The notes under the pieces: model-generated
Told to the model about the DNA's origin: nothing
The model's database searches: none
Seen by the model: only the letters and a program-made list of their open reading frames with translations
Part shown: positions 39,006 through 47,781 of the stretch, piece after piece
Position numbering within the stretch: position 1 is the first letter of the stretch
How the letters are laid out: each line of letters starts with the position of its first letter
Program-made: the position numbers and the translations under genes
Assembly (NCBI GenBank): GCA_947505055.1
Contig: CANNLO010000003.1
Coordinates: 1-47,781 of the forward strand
Direction of reading: 5' to 3'
Origin: Methylococcaceae bacterium
Lineage (GTDB): Bacteria > Pseudomonadota > Gammaproteobacteria > Methylococcales > Methylomonadaceae
Length of the DNA: 47,781 nt

Positions 39006-40171
39006 GATACGGCCTCTGCCAATGCTACAACTTGTTCAGCCGCGTGCGCCAAATCATCCGCTGCATAAAGATTTAGTCCTGTGTTGCTTAACAAGGCGCG
39101 ACCTTGTTCGGCATTGGTGCCTTCGAGGCGCACTACCACCGGTACGGTAACGTGAATTTGTTCAACTGCCGCTAAAATGCCTGCCGCAATAATATCGCAC
39201 TGCACAATGCCGCCAAAAATATTTACCAAAACCGCTTTTACGCTGCTATCAGACAGAATCAGCTTGAACGCTTCGCAGACTTTTTCAATGCTGGTGCCGC
39301 CGCCTACATCCAGAAAATTCGCCGGCTGTCCGCCTTTCAGTTTAACCAGATCCATGGTCGCCATCGCCAGTCCGGCACCATTAACCATGCAGCCAATGTT
39401 ACCGTCCAAGGTGATGTAATTAAGTCCGAACTGCTGAGCTTTATTTTCTTTTTCATCTTCCTGTTCGGCATCTTTCATCGCCAGAATATCAGGATGCACC
39501 TCGACCGCATTATCATCAAAATTGATTTTGGCATCCAGCGCCAACAAGTCACCGCTATCTGTTTCTATCAGCGGGTTAATTTCAATTTGACTGGCATCTT
39601 TGGCTATAAACAAGTCATACAAACCTTGCATAATTTTTTCCAACGCTTTGATTTGTTTGCCTTTAAGACCCAAAGTGTAGGCGACTTTCCGGCATTGATA
39701 AGCCTGTAAGCCGGCAGCTGGATGCACAGGCACCGAGATGATCTGTTCGGGTGCTTCGTGGGCAACGGTTTCAATATCCATACCACCAGCTGCAGAAGCA
39801 ACAAAAATTATGCGTTGAGAGCCGCGATCGACCAGTATGCTTAAATATAACTCGCGTTTGATCGGGTAAATTTTTTCGATTAACAATGAATTAATCGGTA
39901 AGCCATGCGCATCCGTTTGCTGGGTGACCAGTCTCTTGCCCAACATGCCCTGACTAAATTCGGTCACTTCAGCCAGTGTTTTGGCCAGTTTTACACCGCC
40001 GACTTTGCCCCGACCACCGGCATGAACCTGCGCTTTTACTACCCAACCATCTCCACCCAAATCTTTGGCAACCTGAGCGGCACTTTCAGCTGTTGTCGCC
40101 TGCTTGCCTTCAGGCACAGGTATGGCGTAATGCAAAAATAACTGTTTAGCCTGATACTCATGGATATTCAT
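39002..40171 (-). CDS. sucC: Succinyl-CoA synthetase beta subunit
   Basis: 389 residues, as E. coli SucC (388). The N-terminal ATP-grasp domain begins [22 protein letters not shown] and has [54 protein letters not shown] and [15 protein letters not shown] follow, closer to SucC than to the MtkA of Methylorubrum as I recall it. It pairs with SucD, with which it overlaps by 4 bp (ATGA). It is divergent from pilS. Confidence 0.93.
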   Translation of the reverse strand: MNIHEYQAKQLFLHYAIPVPEGKQATTAESAAQVAKDLGGDGWVVKAQVHAGGRGKVGGVKLAKTLAEVTEFSQGMLGKRLVTQQTDAHGLPINSLLIEKIYPIKRELYLSILVDRGSQRIIFVASAAGGMDIETVAHEAPEQIISVPVHPAAGLQAYQCRKVAYTLGLKGKQIKALEKIMQGLYDLFIAKDASQIEINPLIETDSGDLLALDAKINFDDNAVEVHPDILAMKDAEQEDEKENKAQQFGLNYITLDGNIGCMVNGAGLAMATMDLVKLKGGQPANFLDVGGGTSIEKVCEAFKLILSDSSVKAVLVNIFGGIVQCDIIAAGILAAVEQIHVTVPVVVRLEGTNAEQGRALLSNTGLNLYAADDLAHAAEQVVALAEAVS

Positions 40172-40368
40172 TTATTACTCCTGGATAGACCGGTTAAATC
40201 CGGCGGAATTTTCATACACTGATAACAACTAAATGCTACGATTGTCCACTGACACTTTAATTAGCTTTCGGCGGTTAATCTGGCCCCTACAAACTTGCCC
40301 GTATTCAATTAACCTATTTATTAAGCATTTTAACCAAGTCACTGTAAAACGCCATTCTAAAAACACAC

Positions 40369-41997
40369 ATGTCTGCAAATAGCACTGAAACTATCTTCCC
40401 ATGTCCCTTCTCTAAAGGCTACGGCATTCCGGCCCAACAAGCCTGGCTATTGCTTAAGGTATTTTTAGGTTATCGACTAATACTTGCCGGCCTGTTTATA
40501 ACACTGTTTTACAGCGACAAAAGCACGTCCTTACTTGGCAGTTACGATAGCGAATTATTCATTCACAGTAGCCAGGTTTATTTATTTCTCTCCTTTCTTT
40601 CCGCAATCTGTATAGGTTGGCGACTCATTAGCTATGCAGTACAGGCGCAGTTTCTTATTTTTACTGACATTCTCATTCTCACCTTAATCATGCATGCCTC
40701 AGGCGGCATTAACAGTGGTCTTGGCACTCTGCTTGCTGTATCTATCGCCGTTGGTGGTTTATTAATCGGAGGACGCTGTGCAATGTTCTTCGCAGCACTG
40801 GCCAGTTTGGCAGTCTTGGCAGAACAGGTATTTGCCGATTATTCACACAGCTTCGATTCCAACTCTTACGCTAATGCAGGTATGCTGGGCGCTTCATTTT
40901 TTACTATTGCATTATTGTCCTATATTCTCGCAAAACGTAGCGAGCAAATATTCCAACTTGCCGATCAACAACAACAAACCATCACCAAGCTGGAAGATCT
41001 TAACAAATACATTATCCAGCACCTGCAATCCGGCATCATTATCACCAATAAGCAGCAAGCTATACAAATGGCCAACGAGGCGGTCTTAAAACTGGCTAAT
41101 TTGAACACCATGGCGGTCCAATTGGGCGATATTTCAGATTTTTTATCGCTCGCGTTTCAAACCTGGCTAACTGATCCAGAACAAAACTTTGTTTTGTTAC
41201 AACTACCTAACCAGTCGGAAATACACTGCCGGTTCATGCCACTACCCACTGGTCACGAAACTTATTATATGGTTATTCTTGAGGATATTGCGCTTTATAA
41301 TCAGCACGTCCAGCAAAGTAAGCTGGTCTCACTAGGCCGATTGACTGCCAGCATAGCCCATGAAATACGTAATCCCTTAGGTGCAATCAGCCATGCAGGT
41401 CAATTACTCTCTGAAAATCCACTATTATCCAGTCAGGACAAACGTTTAACTGAAATAATTCAAAATCACTCTGGACGTGTTAATCATATTATTGAAGATA
41501 TTTTGCAACTTTCCAGAAGAACTGATTCACGCCGAGAAATGATTAACCTGAAATCATGGCTGGCCAATTACCTAAAGACTTTTTTTCTTGAAAATGTCGT
41601 CACTTCCGATATCTTCAGCTTTTCTTTTCCAAAAGAAGCCTTGGGCGCGTTCATTGATCCCGGGCATTTAAAGCAAATCATGGACAATTTATGTCGAAAT
41701 GCTCTTAAATACGGCAATCCTGAAACAGGGAAAATCCAAATTCGCATTTATACCCTACAACAGTCATCCTGCCTGGAAATAATAGATAATGGAGCCATTA
41801 TCAGTCGGGAAAATCAAAATCATCTGTTTGAACCTTTTTTTACTACCTCATCCAGCGGAACAGGTCTGGGGCTTTATATCTCAAAAGAATTAGCCGAATT
41901 AAATCAGGCCAAATTAAGCTATTATTTAACCGATGATAACCTTAACTGTTTTCGACTGTGCTTGTTAAATGCAGAACAAAATCTAATTGATTTATGA
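40369..41997 (+). CDS. pilS: Sensor histidine kinase PilS
   Basis: 542 residues. About six membrane helices fill the first ~190 residues, then a coiled linker and PAS-like region, then HisKA with the phosphoacceptor His331 in LTASIAHEIRNPLGAISHAG. The HATPase domain has MDNLCRNALKYG, EIIDNGA and GTGLGLYISKELAELN. PilS controls the sigma54 activator PilR and so pilin expression. The stop overlaps the pilR start (ATGA). There is no clear Shine-Dalgarno before ATG 40369. Confidence 0.93.
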   Translation: MSANSTETIFPCPFSKGYGIPAQQAWLLLKVFLGYRLILAGLFITLFYSDKSTSLLGSYDSELFIHSSQVYLFLSFLSAICIGWRLISYAVQAQFLIFTDILILTLIMHASGGINSGLGTLLAVSIAVGGLLIGGRCAMFFAALASLAVLAEQVFADYSHSFDSNSYANAGMLGASFFTIALLSYILAKRSEQIFQLADQQQQTITKLEDLNKYIIQHLQSGIIITNKQQAIQMANEAVLKLANLNTMAVQLGDISDFLSLAFQTWLTDPEQNFVLLQLPNQSEIHCRFMPLPTGHETYYMVILEDIALYNQHVQQSKLVSLGRLTASIAHEIRNPLGAISHAGQLLSENPLLSSQDKRLTEIIQNHSGRVNHIIEDILQLSRRTDSRREMINLKSWLANYLKTFFLENVVTSDIFSFSFPKEALGAFIDPGHLKQIMDNLCRNALKYGNPETGKIQIRIYTLQQSSCLEIIDNGAIISRENQNHLFEPFFTTSSSGTGLGLYISKELAELNQAKLSYYLTDDNLNCFRLCLLNAEQNLIDL

Positions 41998-43337
41998 AAA
42001 AACCACTGGCATTAATTGTAGACGACGAACCTGATATACGTGAACTGCTTGAAATAACTTTAAACAGAATGGCTATTGAAACGTGTACGGCCGAAGATAT
42101 ACATGGCGCAAAACAGCTATTACAACATAACCTATTTGATGTTTGCCTTACCGACATGAAACTGCCAGACGGGAACGGTTTAGAGCTAGTTGACTTTATT
42201 CAAACCTTAGCTACACCTTTACCGGTTGCCGTTATTACAGCACACGGGAATATGGAATCGGCGATTTTGGCGATGAAAAAAGGGGCTTTTGATTTTGTTT
42301 CCAAGCCGGTTGATTTATCAGGTCTTAGAGTCCTAATAAACAATGCATTAAAACTTTCTGAAGCCGCTACCAAAGACCGACGAAGTCGACATTTATTACT
42401 CGGTGATTCTTTGGTCATGCAGGAGATCAGATCTAAAATAAATAAAGTCGCCAGAAGTCAGGCACCGGTTTATATCAGCGGTGAATCAGGAACCGGTAAA
42501 GAACTGGTAGCAAGACTGATCCATCAACACAGCTCCCGAAGCGACCATGCTTTTGTACCTATTAACTGTGGAGCAATTCCCTATGAACTGATGGAAAGTG
42601 AGTTTTTCGGTCATAAAAAAGGCAGCTTTAGCGGTGCGGTCAGCGATAAAAAAGGCTTGTTCCAGTCCGCAGAAGGTGGCACTTTATTTCTTGATGAAGT
42701 TGGCGATTTACCGTTGTCCTTGCAAGTTAAATTATTACGTGCGATTCAAGAAAAAAAAATTCGCCCCGTTGGAGATTCACTGGAGATTCCGGTTGACATC
42801 CGTTTACTTAGCGCCACCCATAAGAACCTGAGCGATATGGTTCAAGAAGGTAGTTTCAGACAAGATTTATATTATCGTATCAATGTCATTGATTTTCACG
42901 TTCCACCCTTGCGTGAACGCCCTGAAGATATACACGGACTTGTTAATCATATCCTGGCCAGATTGACCGAAGCTAATAAGCAGGAAATACCCTTGTTATC
43001 AACTGCGGCACTGTCGGCCTTGCAGCAATATTCTTTCCCTGGAAATGTTAGAGAACTTGAAAATATTTTGGAACGGGCGCTTGCAATGTATAACGGTAGC
43101 CGCATTGAGAAAGAGGATCTTAATCTGCCAAAAGATTCCTGTCTTGCCAAACCGCCTGAGTTTGATCCAGACTCAAGTTCGCTGGAAATGCATCTGGAAA
43201 AAATCGAAAAAAAAGCTATCGCCCAGGCACTGGAAAAAAATCAATGGGACAAAATTGCCACCGCCAAGCATTTAGGTATCTCACTCAGATCATTAAGTTA
43301 CCGAATGAAAAAACAGAATATCGATGATTCAAGCTAA
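41994..43337 (+). CDS. pilR: Sigma54-dependent response regulator PilR
   Basis: 447 residues. The receiver domain has the DD pair at 10-11 and phosphoacceptor Asp54 (CLTDMKLPDG). The AAA+ domain has Walker A GESGTGKE at 163-170, the sigma54-contact loop as GSFSGA (usual consensus GAFTGA), and Walker B GGTLFLDEVGDLP. The Fis-type helix-turn-helix is at the C-terminus (IATAKHLGISLRSLSYRMKK). It activates pilA transcription with sigma54. It is coupled to pilS. Confidence 0.94.
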   Translation: MKKPLALIVDDEPDIRELLEITLNRMAIETCTAEDIHGAKQLLQHNLFDVCLTDMKLPDGNGLELVDFIQTLATPLPVAVITAHGNMESAILAMKKGAFDFVSKPVDLSGLRVLINNALKLSEAATKDRRSRHLLLGDSLVMQEIRSKINKVARSQAPVYISGESGTGKELVARLIHQHSSRSDHAFVPINCGAIPYELMESEFFGHKKGSFSGAVSDKKGLFQSAEGGTLFLDEVGDLPLSLQVKLLRAIQEKKIRPVGDSLEIPVDIRLLSATHKNLSDMVQEGSFRQDLYYRINVIDFHVPPLRERPEDIHGLVNHILARLTEANKQEIPLLSTAALSALQQYSFPGNVRELENILERALAMYNGSRIEKEDLNLPKDSCLAKPPEFDPDSSSLEMHLEKIEKKAIAQALEKNQWDKIATAKHLGISLRSLSYRMKKQNIDDSS

Positions 43338-43369
43338 TAACTTTATTGAATAATTAGCTTGGCTTTTTA
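43331..43369 (+). terminator. Terminator between convergent pilR and SDR genes
   Basis: AAGCTAAT (43331-43338) and ATTAGCTT (43353-43360) form an 8-bp stem overlapping both 3' ends. On the plus strand it is followed by GGCTTTTT, so it probably terminates pilR. Confidence 0.55.
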
Positions 43370-44073
43370 AATCTTACGACCTTGTTTAAAGGGCTGAGGT
43401 TAATTTCATCGACCACTATCATTGTTCGTGAATTAAGCACATACGACACTGTTTCGGCGACATCTTCAGGTTCAATATAATTACTGTCATCATCGCCCGG
43501 CTCAAAAGACAAGGATTCAAAAAACGCAGTTTTAACCATGCCAGGATTAATAAGACAGACCCGAACACTACTTTTTCCGCACTCTTCACGTAAAGACTGG
43601 GTAAAACCGCGTAGCGCAAATTTACTGGCACAATATATCGCTCCTTTGCGACTGCCCTTTAAAGCGGCTTCCGAGCCTATAAAAATCAAATCGCTGTGTT
43701 TTTTTCGTTTTAGTGCAGGCAATAAGGCTCTGACTATAAAAGCCTGACTGGTAAAATTAAGCGTCATCAAGTCTTCAATTTGTGTATAGGAAAACTCTTC
43801 AACCGAGCTAAACTGGCCTTTTCCTGCACAAAAAATCACCGCATCAAGCTCCGGAAATGTTTGCTCCAGCTCGCGCATTTTTAGCGGTATATCCTTTAAT
43901 CGACTTAAATCAAGTTGTACAGGGACGTAATTATAGCTTTGCATAACCAACTTGCTGCAATCACGCGAAACACCCAGTACCTGATGGCCTTGTTGCAATA
44001 AATTTATGGCGATCGCGCGGCCTATCCCGGAACTGGCGCCGGTTACCAGTATGGTACGTTTTATAGCGTGCAT
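43354..44073 (-). CDS. Short-chain dehydrogenase/reductase
   Basis: 239 residues of classical SDR type. The cofactor motif is TGASSGIG near residue 12, the active-site tyrosine and lysine are in YCASKFALRGF, and the upstream serine is in LIFIGSEAALKGS. The substrate is not deducible. Its start lies inside the end of the SPL-like gene (13-bp overlap), so the two are one operon, an association that suggests a shared pathway. Confidence 0.9.
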   Translation of the reverse strand: MHAIKRTILVTGASSGIGRAIAINLLQQGHQVLGVSRDCSKLVMQSYNYVPVQLDLSRLKDIPLKMRELEQTFPELDAVIFCAGKGQFSSVEEFSYTQIEDLMTLNFTSQAFIVRALLPALKRKKHSDLIFIGSEAALKGSRKGAIYCASKFALRGFTQSLREECGKSSVRVCLINPGMVKTAFFESLSFEPGDDDSNYIEPEDVAETVSYVLNSRTMIVVDEINLSPLNKVVRFKKPS

Positions 44074-45053
44074 GGGAAAAATTTGACTGCTGGAATATAA
44101 GTTAAGATTTGTTGGGTACAGAACTGCATCATTTCCTGCTCCAGCTCTTGTTTATAAGAAACCATACCCTGCTGATTAACCAGAGGCCCTGCAAAAATTT
44201 TTTCTTCGGGATAAAGCTTGTGTACTTTTTTAAAAAAATTCTCCGGCAATCTGAATACACCCAGACTGACTGAATGCAGCTGTTTTAAATCAATACAGGA
44301 AAAAACCTGTTCAAAAAATTGTTGGTATTGTTGTTGATAGCCTGATTGATAAATTAGCGGATCAAAGCGCAAGCCAATTTGCCAACCTTGTTCCTGCAAC
44401 TTGCAAAGGGCATCCAGACGACGCTCTACTGAAGGTGCTTTTGCCTCAACTTTTTTAGCTATGTCATCAGGTGACAAACTAAATGCGACGATACAGCGGG
44501 GCAAAGGTTCACGATTTAACAGACTTCTAACTTGCGTGCTTTTAGTTCGTAATTCCAGCCAGGCATTGGGTAGCGTTGCAAAAAAAGGTAAAAACTGCTC
44601 GGCAAAGCCGGTTACCGGTTCCAAAGCCAAACTGTCGCAATCGTAACCGGAAAAAAAATGCAGATTTTCATCAGGCGCTTCGGCACATAAATGCCTTATA
44701 TCGTTTTGGAAATCTTCGTAATTAATAAACAACACATAATTAGCTGATTGATACATGCCTTGTAAAAAGCAATAGCGACAATCGTAAAGGCAATTCAGCA
44801 TGTGCGAAAAATAATAATTTTTGCTTACGCCAATGCCATAACCCAAAGGGGCTGGCAGCGCAAAATTCTTATATTTTTCTGCCAATATCAAGGCAGGCTG
44901 CTGTTTTTGCAAACGAAAATTTTGTGCTTTAGGATTAAAGACTTCGCCGTAGCGACTGCAAATTATTTTTCGCGCTTGCGGAAATCGCCCAACAATATCA
45001 ATAACACGCGGGTGTTGCAAAATAGCTTCTTCTATATAAATCGTTTCAATCAT
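44061..45053 (-). CDS. Spore photoproduct lyase family radical SAM protein
   Basis: 330 residues. The radical SAM cluster motif is C88-x3-C92-x2-C95 (NCLYDCRYCFLQG), spaced and placed as in SplB. A further cysteine, Cys139 in GYDCDSLALEP, falls where Bacillus SplB has the H-atom donor Cys141. The C-terminal half (RRLDALCKLQEQGWQIGLRFDPLI) also matches SPL. SplB repairs the thymine dimer formed in dry spore DNA, yet this organism is not expected to sporulate, so the true lesion or substrate is open. It is the first gene of an operon with an SDR. Confidence 0.88.
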   Translation of the reverse strand: MIETIYIEEAILQHPRVIDIVGRFPQARKIICSRYGEVFNPKAQNFRLQKQQPALILAEKYKNFALPAPLGYGIGVSKNYYFSHMLNCLYDCRYCFLQGMYQSANYVLFINYEDFQNDIRHLCAEAPDENLHFFSGYDCDSLALEPVTGFAEQFLPFFATLPNAWLELRTKSTQVRSLLNREPLPRCIVAFSLSPDDIAKKVEAKAPSVERRLDALCKLQEQGWQIGLRFDPLIYQSGYQQQYQQFFEQVFSCIDLKQLHSVSLGVFRLPENFFKKVHKLYPEEKIFAGPLVNQQGMVSYKQELEQEMMQFCTQQILTYIPAVKFFPCTL

Positions 45054-45186
45054 AAGTTTTTTTCAGGATTCTGTTTACATAATGTAGCACAACTTGCTCT
45101 AACAAAAGTTGGTGGAATTATTGTGATTGATCATGAAGACCCCATATAGGGTAAAATACTTTAACTCAACTAACACATTATCAAAC

Positions 45187-46014
45187 ATGAAAACAAATAA
45201 GATTGGTTTTATCGGTGGCGGCAATATGGCGTCTAGCCTGATTAGTGGATTGATTGCCAGTGGACATGCCCCGGAACAAATTTGGGTGTCGGACATTAAC
45301 CCGGATACCCTCACCAACCTGGGTAACAGACTAAACGTTAACACCTCGGCTAACAATGCTGACATCGTAAACGCCGTTGATGTGGTCGTTCTGGCAGTCA
45401 AGCCGCAGACACTGAATGCTGTAGCTCAAAGCCTGGCAAAACTGGTTCAGCAAAAAAAACCACTGGTGGTATCAATCGCTGCGGGTATTAGCCAAAATAG
45501 CTTAAGTAGCTGGTTAGGTGTTGAAACCGCCATAGTACGGTGCATGCCGAACACGCCAGCACTGGTATTAACGGGTGCTACTGCCTTGCATGCCAATGAT
45601 AAGGTAACGGCTGTACAGCATAATCTCGCTGAAAGTATTTTGCGAGCGGTTGGTATTGCACTTTGGGTTGAAAATGAAGCCGAACTGGACGCAGTCACAG
45701 CCGTTTCAGGCAGTGGCCCGGCCTATTACTTTTTACTCATGGAAGCCATGGAAACTGCCGCCTTAGAATTGGGTTTAAGCTTGGGAACCGCTCGTTTACT
45801 GGTTCAGCAAACAGCCTTGGGTGCTGCAAAAATTGCACTGGAATCCGCCGAATCTCCGGAAAGTCTTCGTAAACGTGTCACCTCGCCAGGCGGCACTACC
45901 CAGCAAGCTATAGGAACGTTCGAACAAGGCGGCTTCACCCAATTGGTTTCAAAAGCCCTACATGCGGCGCGAGACCGTTCTATTGAAATGTCTAAAGAAA
46001 TGGAGAACCTCTGA
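45187..46014 (+). CDS. proC: Pyrroline-5-carboxylate reductase
   Basis: 275 residues from ATG 45187 (MKTNKIGFIGGGNMASSLISGL); the frame opens at 45127, but those 20 residues do not fit the family. The NAD(P)-binding loop GFIGGGNMA, VVLAVKPQ, RCMPNTPALVLTGATAL and VSGSGPAYYFLLMEAM, then SPGGTTQQAI, are signatures. It makes the last step of proline synthesis. It overlaps yggT (TGATG). Confidence 0.96.
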   Translation: MKTNKIGFIGGGNMASSLISGLIASGHAPEQIWVSDINPDTLTNLGNRLNVNTSANNADIVNAVDVVVLAVKPQTLNAVAQSLAKLVQQKKPLVVSIAAGISQNSLSSWLGVETAIVRCMPNTPALVLTGATALHANDKVTAVQHNLAESILRAVGIALWVENEAELDAVTAVSGSGPAYYFLLMEAMETAALELGLSLGTARLLVQQTALGAAKIALESAESPESLRKRVTSPGGTTQQAIGTFEQGGFTQLVSKALHAARDRSIEMSKEMENL

Positions 46015-46589
46015 TGGATTCAAGCTACATGACTGATCCTGTTATTTTTATTATCGACTCGCTTTTTTCCCTTTATATTCTGGGTGTATTACTGCGCTTT
46101 TTATTGCAATGGACCGGCGCTGATTTTTACAACCCTATCTCCCAGTTCCTGGTCAAAGCAACACATCCGCCATTAAAACTGCTGCGCCGTTTTGTACCAT
46201 CTATTGGAAAAATAGACACCTCCTCTATGGTACTGGTCTTTAGCTTGCAAATGGTTGCTGATTTTTCGATATTACTGCTAAAAGGCGTGACCATCAGTAT
46301 TGGAGCCTTAACTATTCTATCGCTAACTCAACTGGTCTCGTTGCTGATTAATATTTTTATCTATGCTGTATTTGCCAGAGCCATACTCAGCTGGTTGAAT
46401 CCTGGCATGTTTGGTGCCGCATCGTCTATCTTGCGTAGCCTCACCGAGCCTATGCTAGATACATGCCGCAAAGTCATTCCCGATTTGGGCGGCATCGATT
46501 TATCGCCTTTGGCTGCGCTGATGTTATTACAAGTTGCAAAAATGGTGATATTGCCTCCGTTGCACCAACTAGCCAATTTGATCGGTTGA
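46014..46589 (+). CDS. yggT: YggT family membrane protein
   Basis: 191 residues made of two YGGT repeats, each with a membrane hairpin: LLRFLLQWTGADFYNPISQFLVKATHPPLKLLRRFVP, and the second FARAILSWLNPGMFGAASSILRSLTEPMLDTCRKVIP. The family is linked with membrane or osmotic functions, with no defined mechanism. It is coupled to proC upstream and overlaps yggU. Confidence 0.93.
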   Translation: MDSSYMTDPVIFIIDSLFSLYILGVLLRFLLQWTGADFYNPISQFLVKATHPPLKLLRRFVPSIGKIDTSSMVLVFSLQMVADFSILLLKGVTISIGALTILSLTQLVSLLINIFIYAVFARAILSWLNPGMFGAASSILRSLTEPMLDTCRKVIPDLGGIDLSPLAALMLLQVAKMVILPPLHQLANLIG

Positions 46590-46888
46590 ACTGGTATCAA
46601 TGGGAACAAGGCGTTTTAACCCTGAATCTCCATGTCCAACCCAAGGCCAGTAAAGATGAATGGTCCGGGTTGCATGGAGACCGGCTGAAACTGAGAATAA
46701 AGGCGGCACCGATTGACGGCAAAGCCAATCAGCATCTTATTGACTTTATAGCCACTGAGTTTGCAGTGACCAAATCGGCCTGCAAACTCATCTCGGGAGA
46801 GTCCGGACGAGAAAAACGCATTGCTATCAGTTCGCCAAAGAAGCTGCCAATCCTGCCCGGTAGCTTGGAGTTTGACATGTTTTTATAA
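46586..46888 (+). CDS. yggU: YggU family protein (DUF167)
   Basis: About 100 residues. The family core is LNLHVQPKASKDEWSGLHGDRLKLRIKAAPIDGKANQHLIDFIA and SGESGREKRIAI. The open frame extends back to 46463 inside yggT, but the likely start is TTG 46586 (MNWYQWEQGV), which overlaps the yggT stop (TTGA). A small, conserved, soluble protein of unknown function; order proC-yggT-yggU is widespread. Confidence 0.88.
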   Translation: MNWYQWEQGVLTLNLHVQPKASKDEWSGLHGDRLKLRIKAAPIDGKANQHLIDFIATEFAVTKSACKLISGESGREKRIAISSPKKLPILPGSLEFDMFL

Positions 46889-46951
46889 AATCAAAAAGCA
46901 AAGAACAGTCTTTTTTCACTGACTAACCTTCGTCTTTAATTTGCTCTACCC

Positions 46952-46957
46952 TATAAT
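46952..46957 (+). promoter_or_regulatory. Possible -10 element of the DUF4124 gene
   Basis: A perfect TATAAT lies 35 bp before the ATG at 46993. No good -35 hexamer is seen at the usual distance, so this is weak. Confidence 0.35.
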
Positions 46958-46992
46958 TAATTCTTTAAGTAAAAAAGATCATTTCGCCAACC

Positions 46993-47781
46993 ATGCAAAA
47001 ACGCATTTTTTCAGCCAGTATTTTTTTAGTCTACGTCCTTTTCCAATGCAGCCAACCTGCCTTTGCAAAAAAAATGTACCGATGGGTCAATGAACAAGGT
47101 GAAACTACTTTTTCAGATCAGGTGCCACCGGAAAACTCGAAATATCGCCGTGAGTCGCTTAACGAAAAAGGTCGAGTTGTCGAAATTACTGAACAAGCTA
47201 AAACAAAAGAACAGCAGGTCATGGATAATCGGCTCAATGAACTGAAAAAAGCCCAAGAAAAAGTTATCGCCCAGCAGGCAGCCAATGACAAGGTATTACT
47301 TAGCACTTTTCGTAATCTGCAAGATATGCAAGCCAGTCTTTACGCAAAAATGCAATCACTAGATACGCAACGAAATTTGGCTCAAAGTAATTTAAAGCGC
47401 CTTGAAATTCAACTGGAAACACAACAAAAAAAGGCCGCAGAACTCGAACGAAATGGTAAGAAAGTTCCTGCTTATTTACTGAATGAAATCAAGCAAACGG
47501 AAACACAGATCCAGACAGCTTATGCCGAAATAAACAATCATATAGAAAAAAAGAACAAAGCCAAGGTAGAGTTCGAAGCCGACATTGAACGTTTCAAATT
47601 TTTAACCATGAGGAATACAGATCCGTCTATGGCCTCTGACAAAAACATGGACCAGCAGACAGCCGATCAAATTGGCTTGTATACCTGTGAAACAGAAATA
47701 CTTTGCACCAACGCCTGGCTAAGTGCACATGAATTTTTTAAGGCATACTCCACAACGCCCATTGATAACGATACCGACAAA
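46993..47781 (+). CDS. DUF4124 domain protein with coiled coil (runs off the window)
   Basis: 263 codons are visible and the frame is still open at the window end. The N-terminus (MQKRIFSASIFLVYVLFQCS, then QPAFAKK) is a cleavable signal peptide. It leads into the DUF4124 motif MYRWVNEQGETTFSDQVPPE, an Sm/SH3-like strand pattern of periplasmic proteins. Residues ~65-205 are a long coiled coil rich in Gln, Lys and Glu. A CETEILC segment follows near residue 236. The role is unknown; the protein is probably periplasmic. Confidence 0.85.
   Translation, partial: MQKRIFSASIFLVYVLFQCSQPAFAKKMYRWVNEQGETTFSDQVPPENSKYRRESLNEKGRVVEITEQAKTKEQQVMDNRLNELKKAQEKVIAQQAANDKVLLSTFRNLQDMQASLYAKMQSLDTQRNLAQSNLKRLEIQLETQQKKAAELERNGKKVPAYLLNEIKQTETQIQTAYAEINNHIEKKNKAKVEFEADIERFKFLTMRNTDPSMASDKNMDQQTADQIGLYTCETEILCTNAWLSAHEFFKAYSTTPIDNDTDK

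Noticed and set aside
38139..40171. mtkAB (malate-CoA ligase of the serine cycle)
   Set aside because: Sequence segments agree better with succinyl-CoA synthetase, and no other serine-cycle gene is adjacent.

Overview
The window reads as a chromosomal segment of a moderately AT-rich gammaproteobacterium, most likely a member of the Methylococcales (type I methanotrophs). The lineage call is an inference from protein character and gene order; no methane-oxidation gene is present. There is no IS element, prophage, CRISPR array, rRNA or tRNA that I can support. Most of it is core genome, with a few small accessory or odd loci.

Layout. (1) 1-7402, minus strand: the 5' end of glmU, then the complete F-type ATP synthase operon atpIBEFHAGDC, with a promoter upstream of atpI and an intrinsic terminator after atpC. 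(2) 7555-12049, minus strand: mnmG-rsmG-parA-(truncated ParB paralogue)-parB, the usual gidAB-parAB block. Its unusual member is a 96-residue mini-ParB translationally coupled to parA. (3) 12127-13678: divergently from mnmG lies a short ArfA-like ribosome-rescue gene with a long hairpin inside its coding sequence, then a hypothetical gene and about 630 bp without a convincing gene. (4) 13679-17290: a UPF0182 membrane protein and a GT2 glycosyltransferase with no ordinary start codon. (5) 17330-19529: a winged-helix regulator with a Cys-rich C-terminus, divergent from a group I truncated haemoglobin and a [2Fe-2S]/flavin reductase, probably an NO or redox response unit. (6) 19727-23617: lptM-lysA-dapF-DUF484-xerC. 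(7) 23807-25152: DUF2333-DUF4389 membrane pair. (8) 25153-26194: a 1-kb AT-rich gap with a long inverted repeat, an orphan terminator and four DnaA-box-like 9-mers in one orientation. (9) 26195-31768: a glycine-zipper lipoprotein, a TauE/SafE permease, yggS, pilT-pilU and purC. (10) 31832-34489: the AmmeMemoRadiSam genes (amrB-amrA divergent from amrS). (11) 34600-40171, minus strand: a DUF5765 membrane protein, nadE, a decayed or fused RHH-PIN toxin-antitoxin locus, and sucC-sucD. (12) 40369-43337: the pilS-pilR two-component system. (13) 43354-45053, minus strand: a spore-photoproduct-lyase-like radical SAM protein and an SDR. (14) 45187-47781: proC-yggT-yggU and the start of a DUF4124 protein.

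Functional connections: PilT/PilU drive type IV pilus retraction and PilS/PilR control pilin transcription, so two twitching-motility modules lie 10 kb apart. ParA/ParB/mini-ParB serve chromosome segregation. LysA/DapF give lysine and meso-DAP. The best candidates for something little described are the mini-ParB, the hairpin-bearing arfA-like gene, the haemoglobin-reductase-regulator unit, and the SPL-SDR pair in what appears to be a non-sporulating organism.
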